Source: Sva-07 sp964592115
GTDB lineage: Bacteria > Actinomycetota > Acidimicrobiia > Acidimicrobiales > Ilumatobacteraceae
Assembly: GCA_964592115.1 (NCBI GenBank)
Contig: CAZQCP010000017.1
Coordinates: 1-36,725 of the forward strand
Direction: 5' to 3'
Length of the DNA stretch: 36,725 nucleotides
Below, in pieces: positions 32,079-36,725 of this stretch (position 1 is the stretch's first letter; each line of letters starts with the position of its first letter). The position numbers and the translations under genes are program-made. The notes below the pieces were generated by a model. The model searched no databases and was not told the DNA's origin. It saw only the letters and a list, made by a program, of their open reading frames with translations.

Positions 32079-33167
32079 ATGACCGAGCCTGATCTGGCCG
32101 CCGCGTGGGCGGCGATGGTCGACGATCTGCGCGTCGCCGGTGAGCGGCTGGCGGCGTCGACGAGTGCGCTGGATCCTCTCGAGCGCGCCGATGCGTATCG
32201 GGCGCTCCTGCGGGCGCTCAACAATCAGCTCGGACGCTTCGAGGTCGACCGCGAGCGCCCCGAGTTGGTGCCGTTCAACGGGTGGCGGGAGAAGTTCCTC
32301 ATGGACAACCCGGACTTCCGTTACTGGGTGGCGGACGTTCGTGCCGACCGCCCGTACCGGATCGTCGGCAACGTCGGCGACGCCGTGTACACCTCGATCA
32401 CGGCCTACGCCGCAGGTGGTGTTGCCGAGGCGGCGGCGTCGGCGCGCATCGACAGCGATGCCCTCGGCATCGACGCCGACGGCGGCTTCACCGTCACGCT
32501 CGCCCCCGGATCAGCACCGAGCGGTGACGAGGCGGGCCCGCGGCTCACGCTGCCGGAAGGGGCATCGGCGGTGTGGGTGCGCCAGTTCCACGACGACGTG
32601 GCAAGCGACGCACTCGGGTGGTGCCGGATCGAACCGCTCGACGACGTGTCCCCGCCACCGATCAGCGACCCCGGGCGCTTCGAGCACCAGCTCACCCGTC
32701 TCGGCCGCACGATGGCCAGGTTCCCGCGCATCGGCGATACGACTGTGGCGCCCGATCTCGCGCAGCCGAACGAGGTCCGGCACTGGTCGGAGATGACCGG
32801 CGGTGCGGCGTTCACCGAACCCGCCATCCACTACCTCCGCGGTGCCTGGGAGCTCGACGTCGACGAGGCGCTCGTGATCGAGGGGCCGCTGGCCGACTGT
32901 CGCTACTGGAACGTGCTGCTCTACAGCCGCTTCATGAACTCGCTCGACTACCGCCATCGCCGGGTGTCGCGAACCGCGGCATCGAGCACGATCGTCGAGG
33001 GGCGCTACCGGTTCGTGCTCGCCGCCCGAGACCCGGGCGTGCACGACTGGCTCGACACCGAGGGCCGGCCGTTCGGCATCTTCGTCCTCCGCTTCCTCCA
33101 ACCGGTCACGACACCCGAGCTGCCGACGGTCGAGCGAGTGGCGATCGACGAGCTGAGCGGGCGATGA
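32079..33167 (+). CDS. DUF1214-domain protein
   Basis: A 362-residue protein. Residues ~255-340 (GPLADCRYWNVLLYSRFMNSLDYR then RFVLAARDPGVHDWLDTEGRPFGIFVLRFLQP) match the DUF1214 domain, which in many bacteria sits beside a DUF1254 domain. The N-terminal half (GRFEVDRERPELVPF, KFLMDNPDFRYW) is the portion usually found in actinobacterial DUF1214 proteins. The function is unknown. The stop overlaps the ATG of the sulfotransferase-like gene by 4 bases, so they are co-translated. Confidence 0.85.
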   Translation: MTEPDLAAAWAAMVDDLRVAGERLAASTSALDPLERADAYRALLRALNNQLGRFEVDRERPELVPFNGWREKFLMDNPDFRYWVADVRADRPYRIVGNVGDAVYTSITAYAAGGVAEAAASARIDSDALGIDADGGFTVTLAPGSAPSGDEAGPRLTLPEGASAVWVRQFHDDVASDALGWCRIEPLDDVSPPPISDPGRFEHQLTRLGRTMARFPRIGDTTVAPDLAQPNEVRHWSEMTGGAAFTEPAIHYLRGAWELDVDEALVIEGPLADCRYWNVLLYSRFMNSLDYRHRRVSRTAASSTIVEGRYRFVLAARDPGVHDWLDTEGRPFGIFVLRFLQPVTTPELPTVERVAIDELSGR

Positions 33168-34387
33168 CCTGGATCCCTCCGTCGCGAAGCGCCGCGGCGC
33201 TCGCGATCCATGCGGCTGCCGAAGATGACCGCGGAACGAACCCCGATCGATACCGGCTGGACCCCGAGCACGTGATCGATCGCGCGGTCGGCGATCGCTT
33301 CCACCGGAGCCAGTTCGCCGAGGGGTGGCAGGACGGCCTGGAGGCGTATCTCGCGTCGGCGGAGGCCGACGGGAACCTCAACACGCTGGGTCGACGCATG
33401 GCTGCCGACAGTGCCGTCGGTCGACTGCGCGCCGGAGCGAGGATCGCCCTCACCCACGCCGAGCGCACGCCGGCGCCGCTCGCATCGCCGCCGATCGTGA
33501 TCATCGGCGGCTGGCGCACCGGCACGACCTACCTGTTCCGGCTGCTCGGCACCGATCCGCGACTCCACGCTCCGCTGCCCGCCGAGCTGTCGGCGCCGTG
33601 GCGGTTCGCTGGGCTCGCTCGCCACGAGCGGACACCGGTGATCGAGGGTGCCGCGCCAGCGCACGACCTGCTGCACACCTTGAATCCCACGATGGCCGCC
33701 GTCCACGACTCCGGACCCTGGCTGCCCGAGGAGTGCGTGCTGGCGATGGGCGGCGACATGTGCAACTGGGGCTTCACCTCGACTGTCCGGCTCGACTCGT
33801 ACGCCGACTGGCTCGCCGAGCAGGACTTCGCCGGTTCCTATGCCCGTTATCGGCAGGCGCTCGAGCTGATCGCCGACGGCGACGACCGGCGGTTCGTGCT
33901 CAAGGCGCCTGCCCACACGGCCGAGCTCGACCACCTCGTGGATGTCTTCCGGGACGCCGTGGTGGTGCATCTGCACCGCGACGTCGTCGAGACGGTGGCG
34001 TCGGGATCGAGCCTGTTCGCCGTGTTCCGATCGACGTACAGCGACCACGTCGATCCGCGCGACGTCGGCCGCTTCCAGGCCGATCAGACCGAACGCTGGT
34101 TCCGCCGTGCCCACGAGTTCCGGGCCACCGAGGCAGCACGTGCGACGACGTTCGTCGATGTCGCCTACCACGACCTCGTCGCCGATCCGGCAGCGACGCT
34201 GGCGCGCATCTATGCCGCGGCGAACCTCGACGTACCAGGTGACATCGGTGAGCTCGTCCGCGCCTACGACGAGGCGCATCCTCGCGCGGCGCACGGCGAG
34301 CATCGCTACACACCCGCCGACTTCGGGCTCGATCCCGACGCGCTCCGCGAACGGTTCGCATTCCTCGGCGAGACTGCTTGTAGATGA
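33164..34387 (+). CDS. Sulfotransferase-family protein
   Basis: A 407-residue member of the sulfotransferase superfamily. The 5'-phosphosulfate loop is IIGGWRTGTTYLFRLL at ~113-128. The 3'-phosphate region includes VVHLHRDVVETVASGSS, whose Arg and Ser fit PAPS binding. The first ~100 residues are a helical extension. Together with a translationally coupled DUF1214 protein, it resembles pairs seen in mycobacteria and other actinobacteria, for which the acceptor is unknown. Confidence 0.88.
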   Translation: MTWIPPSRSAAALAIHAAAEDDRGTNPDRYRLDPEHVIDRAVGDRFHRSQFAEGWQDGLEAYLASAEADGNLNTLGRRMAADSAVGRLRAGARIALTHAERTPAPLASPPIVIIGGWRTGTTYLFRLLGTDPRLHAPLPAELSAPWRFAGLARHERTPVIEGAAPAHDLLHTLNPTMAAVHDSGPWLPEECVLAMGGDMCNWGFTSTVRLDSYADWLAEQDFAGSYARYRQALELIADGDDRRFVLKAPAHTAELDHLVDVFRDAVVVHLHRDVVETVASGSSLFAVFRSTYSDHVDPRDVGRFQADQTERWFRRAHEFRATEAARATTFVDVAYHDLVADPAATLARIYAAANLDVPGDIGELVRAYDEAHPRAAHGEHRYTPADFGLDPDALRERFAFLGETACR

Positions 34388-34391
34388 CAAA

Positions 34392-34420
34392 CAACGGCTG
34401 GGGCCCGTCCCCATCCGTTG
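34392..34420 (+). terminator. Hairpin terminator after the sulfotransferase
   Basis: Stem of CAACGG and TGGGG paired with CCCCA and CCGTTG, with a one-base internal mismatch on each side (C and T) and a 5-base loop CCCGT, 4 bases after the stop. It is followed by CTTGTGA; there is no long T-run. Confidence 0.6.
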
Positions 34421-34478
34421 CTTGTGATGTGGAGTGATTGCGAGTACAGCAGGGCTAATGTCGAGGTACGGTTGCATC

Positions 34479-35600
34479 GTGATCCCCACCGGCACCGGAT
34501 TCACCGACCTCGATGCTGCGCTCGGCGGCTTGATCACCGGCGACAACGTCGTCTGGCTCGGTGCCGATGACGATCTGTACGCCACACTCGTCGCTGGCTT
34601 CGTCACCGCCGCCTCGTCGCACGGGCGACCAGGGCTCGTCGTCACGTTCGGTGGCGGGCGGTTCGCCGACGTCGATGCGGCAACGCGCATCGAGGCATCG
34701 CCGAGCAGTGTCTTGGCGCGCCCGGTCGCGCTGGCCGACGAGATCGAACACCGCGTGGCCATCGAGCAGCCCTCGTGCCTGGTCGTCGACGACCTCACCC
34801 CGGTCGCTCGCCGCTGGGGGAACGACGGTGTGGCCGCCTTCTTCGCCCGCGTCTGCCCGTCGATGCTCGACGCCGGCGTCACGGCCTACTGGAGCATCGA
34901 CGCGGCGCTCGGACGCACCTTCGTCGACCACGTTCGCCAGATCACGCAGTGCCTGCTCGACGTGCGCGATGGCAGGCTGCGGGTGTTGAAGGCAGAGGGT
35001 CGACCCGACGCGCTCCAAGACATCAGCTATCGCCTGCGCGTGACCGACGACGGGATCGAGTTGGGTTCGGCCCCCGCCGGCGGCCGACTCGCCCGCGGGC
35101 TCGCCGCGGTGCGCAGCCAGCACGGGCTCACCCAGCAGGAGCTGGCGGCGATCGCCGGGGTGACGCCGAGCGCCATCTCCCAAGCCGAGAGCGGCGCCCG
35201 CGGACTCTCGCTCGACACGGTGGTGGCGATCGCCGACCGTCTCGAGATCCCGGTCGACCGGGTGCTCGCCGGCGCCGGCCCGCGAGGCCACCGCCTCGCC
35301 CGTCACGACCGCAGCCGGCACCTGGCGGGAGGGCAGGTGACCGCGCTCGCTTCGGATTCGGCCGTCGGCACGCGCGTGTACCTCGTCGACCTCGCTGGCG
35401 GTGAGCGCGGCGAGCCACCGTTCGCACACCGCGGCGTGGCGACGGTGGCAGCGACCCGTGGCCTGCTGCAAGTCGAGCTCGACGACGACCGACCGGTGCT
35501 GCGCGCCGGCGATGTGTTGATCGTGGAGACCGGCGATGTGCGGGCCTGGCGCAACCTGCGAACCCAACGGGCGCAGGCGTTCTGGATCCTGCGCGACTGA
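34479..35600 (+). CDS. RecA/KaiC-like domain (degenerate) fused to XRE helix-turn-helix and cupin
   Basis: About 373 residues in three parts. Residues 1-200 look like a KaiC/RadA-type RecA fold: TGTGFTDLDAALGGLITGDN matches the family N-terminus and CLVVDDLTPV the Walker B strand, and the closing SYRLRVTDDGIEL is also typical. The Walker A loop is lost (GADDDLYAT instead of GxxGxGKT/S). Residues ~205-262 are an XRE helix-turn-helix (GLTQQELAAIAGVTPSAISQ). Residues ~285-373 are cupin-like, ending LRAGDVLIVETGDVRAWRNL. A transcription regulator with a nucleotide-independent sensory domain is inferred. Start GTG 34479 is chosen for the domain start; in-frame ATG 34458 and GTG 34434 are possible. 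Confidence 0.7.
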   Translation: MIPTGTGFTDLDAALGGLITGDNVVWLGADDDLYATLVAGFVTAASSHGRPGLVVTFGGGRFADVDAATRIEASPSSVLARPVALADEIEHRVAIEQPSCLVVDDLTPVARRWGNDGVAAFFARVCPSMLDAGVTAYWSIDAALGRTFVDHVRQITQCLLDVRDGRLRVLKAEGRPDALQDISYRLRVTDDGIELGSAPAGGRLARGLAAVRSQHGLTQQELAAIAGVTPSAISQAESGARGLSLDTVVAIADRLEIPVDRVLAGAGPRGHRLARHDRSRHLAGGQVTALASDSAVGTRVYLVDLAGGERGEPPFAHRGVATVAATRGLLQVELDDDRPVLRAGDVLIVETGDVRAWRNLRTQRAQAFWILRD

Positions 35601-35710
35601 CCGCCAGGGACCACACGACTGGACCCTTCCCGTGTCGCCCGTTCAGCATCGCTGTCGCGCCGTGTATCGGCGTCGGCACCTGCGTACGGTGCCGCGGTCC
35701 GGAGTCCGGT

Positions 35711-35740
35711 GCGTTTCGCGACCCCGCGTTTCGCGACCCC
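35711..35740. repeat. Perfect tandem repeat, 2 x 15 bases
   Basis: GCGTTTCGCGACCCC occurs twice, at 35711-35725 and 35726-35740, in the 191-base gap before the TraR-like gene. The 15-base unit, longer than one helical turn, could present two protein sites or be simple slippage. Confidence 0.85.
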
Positions 35741-35791
35741 GCTCCCTGCTCCGTTCCCGTCCGATCCCAGCCGAATCCGAGTGGAGTACCG

Positions 35792-36136
35792 ATGAACGAC
35801 GACGCCAGCACTGACGCCACCACGACCGTCGCCGCGACCGTGGACCTGCAGGGCATCGAGGAGCGTCTGCGTGAGCAGCTCGACCGAGCCCATCGGCAGT
35901 TGGTCGAGTTCGAGTCCACGCTGACCGGCATGCAGCGCGACGGCACGATCCTCGAAGATCGTGAGGCGACGCGGCTGGTCATCGACGCGATACGTGCCGA
36001 CGTGCGCCAGATCGACCGCGCCCTCGGACGGTTCGCCGACGGCAGCTACGGTCGCTGCGTCACGTGTGGCGCGGACATCCCGGCGGAGCGCCTGGAAGCG
36101 ATACCGACGGTCGACCATTGCGCACGCTGTGCGTGA
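35792..36136 (+). CDS. TraR/DksA-type zinc-finger protein
   Basis: A 114-residue protein. A disordered Thr/Ala-rich N-terminus is followed by a long coiled coil (IEERLREQLDRAHRQLVEFE) and a C4 zinc finger, Cys89-x2-Cys92...Cys110-x2-Cys113. This is the DksA/TraR architecture. Such proteins enter the RNA polymerase secondary channel or act in other roles; actinobacteria have several short ones of unknown use. The ATG at 35792 lies at the end of GAGTGGAGTACCGATG, with GGAG 8 bases upstream. Confidence 0.85.
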   Translation: MNDDASTDATTTVAATVDLQGIEERLREQLDRAHRQLVEFESTLTGMQRDGTILEDREATRLVIDAIRADVRQIDRALGRFADGSYGRCVTCGADIPAERLEAIPTVDHCARCA

Positions 36137-36147
36137 CGTGCGCGCGT

Positions 36148-36161
36148 CGCGAACGTTCGCG
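36148..36161. promoter_or_regulatory. Perfect palindrome CGCGAACGTTCGCG between convergent genes
   Basis: A 14-base palindrome in the 40-base gap between the TraR-like stop (36136) and the TetR-like stop (36177). It may be a terminator core or a protein-binding site. GCGTGACGT occurs at 36131-36139 and GTGACGT again at 36161-36167. Confidence 0.5.
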
Positions 36162-36176
36162 TGACGTCGCCTGGCG

Positions 36177-36725
36177 TCAGCAGCGGCACGACGCGGCGAA
36201 GCGGGCCCGAAGCAGTTCGATGATCCCGTCGTAGGCGCGCACGAGGTCGACCGAATCCGGTTCGAGCAGCCACTGGTAGGCGATGCCGCGCAGCACCGAC
36301 ACGACGATGACCGCGGAGTCAGTGGGGTCGACGCCGTCGCGCACCGACCCGTCGACGAGCCCATCGCGCAGCGCGGCGGCGATGTCCGCGCGCATCGTCT
36401 GTTGGAACTCGGCCATCCGTGACCGCAACTCGGGGTCCGCACCGAGGGCCTCGAACATCAACGCAAGCAGGGCGCGCATGTCGCGCGACTCGGCGAGCGT
36501 GAGGTCGCGGATCGCCTCGATCAGCCCGATCATCTGAGCGAGCCCGTCGCCCGCCGCGGGTGTCGGCCGGGCCTCGCGCAGGTTGGTCAACACCCGGTGG
36601 ATCAACGCGTCGACGAGCCCCGCTTTCGACCCGAAGCGGAATCTGACCATGCCGCGGCTGTATCCCGCCCGCTCGCCGATGGCGGCGAACGTCATCGCCG
36701 CCAACCCGACCTCGGCGATCAGCTC
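36177..36725 (-). CDS. TetR-family transcriptional regulator (5' partial)
   Basis: 182 residues visible; the frame is open to the window end. FAAIGERAGYSRGMVRFRFGSKAGLVDAL is a TetR helix-turn-helix recognition region, so only about 20-30 N-terminal residues are missing. The ligand-binding helices follow. No regulated gene can be named from this side. Confidence 0.88.
   Translation of the reverse strand, partial: ELIAEVGLAAMTFAAIGERAGYSRGMVRFRFGSKAGLVDALIHRVLTNLREARPTPAAGDGLAQMIGLIEAIRDLTLAESRDMRALLALMFEALGADPELRSRMAEFQQTMRADIAAALRDGLVDGSVRDGVDPTDSAVIVVSVLRGIAYQWLLEPDSVDLVRAYDGIIELLRARFAASCRC

Overview
The window looks like a contig from a high-GC actinobacterium. The genes are tightly packed and GC-rich, GTG starts are common, and many genes are coupled by 4-base ATGA or GTGA overlaps. 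Family content includes a HSD10-type SDR, a family III CoA-transferase, a CYP125-like P450, Abhydrolase_9, DUF402, TraR/DksA-type and PIG-L proteins. This mix would fit Acidimicrobiia (Ilumatobacter-like), but that placement is inference. No rRNA, tRNA, CRISPR, integrase or transposase gene was seen. A run of exactly 100 N (31519-31618) marks a scaffold gap.

Region 1 (1-13875) is a catabolic locus made of three transcription units. A plus-strand operon has a LivM-LivG fusion transporter (cut by the window start), an alpha/beta hydrolase, an acyl-CoA-dehydrogenase-fold flavoprotein, a NicX-like non-heme iron dioxygenase and a glutamine-synthetase-family ligase. Facing it, on the minus strand, is a FAH-family hydrolase plus an HpaE-like semialdehyde dehydrogenase. 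A MarR gene (HpaR-like by context) is divergent from that pair. It is followed by a second plus-strand operon: acetoacetate-decarboxylase-like protein, P450, HpaD-like extradiol dioxygenase, class I amidotransferase and PuuD-like gamma-glutamyl hydrolase. A palindrome with core TTCGGTACCGAA sits at the promoters of both the marR/FAH divergon and the second operon. Together the genes suggest an inducible pathway: uptake, gamma-glutamyl capping of an amine, oxidation, removal of glutamate, and meta-type ring cleavage with a homoprotocatechuate-like lower branch. The substrate is unknown.

Region 2 (14010-30527) holds ordinary metabolic and housekeeping genes: a methyltransferase, DUF402, an ASCH-like protein, a GNAT, a degenerate M28-like protein, TrpB2 with a SnoaL-like partner, a PIG-L hydrolase, an FAD oxidoreductase behind a possible IdeR/DtxR box, a GlcD-like oxidase, a VOC protein, a CPBP protease with Abhydrolase_9, a lipoprotein, a CoA-transferase, a DODA-type dioxygenase and an SDR.

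Region 3 (30586-36725) has a serine hydrolase split by the gap, a DUF1214-sulfotransferase pair, an unusual RecA/KaiC-like-XRE-cupin fusion, a TraR/DksA zinc-finger protein and a partial TetR regulator.

Running through the window is a family of four REP-like palindromes built on GGGGTCAGACCCC or variants. Each starts 7-10 bases after a stop codon. Several other long palindromes and terminator-like hairpins are also present.
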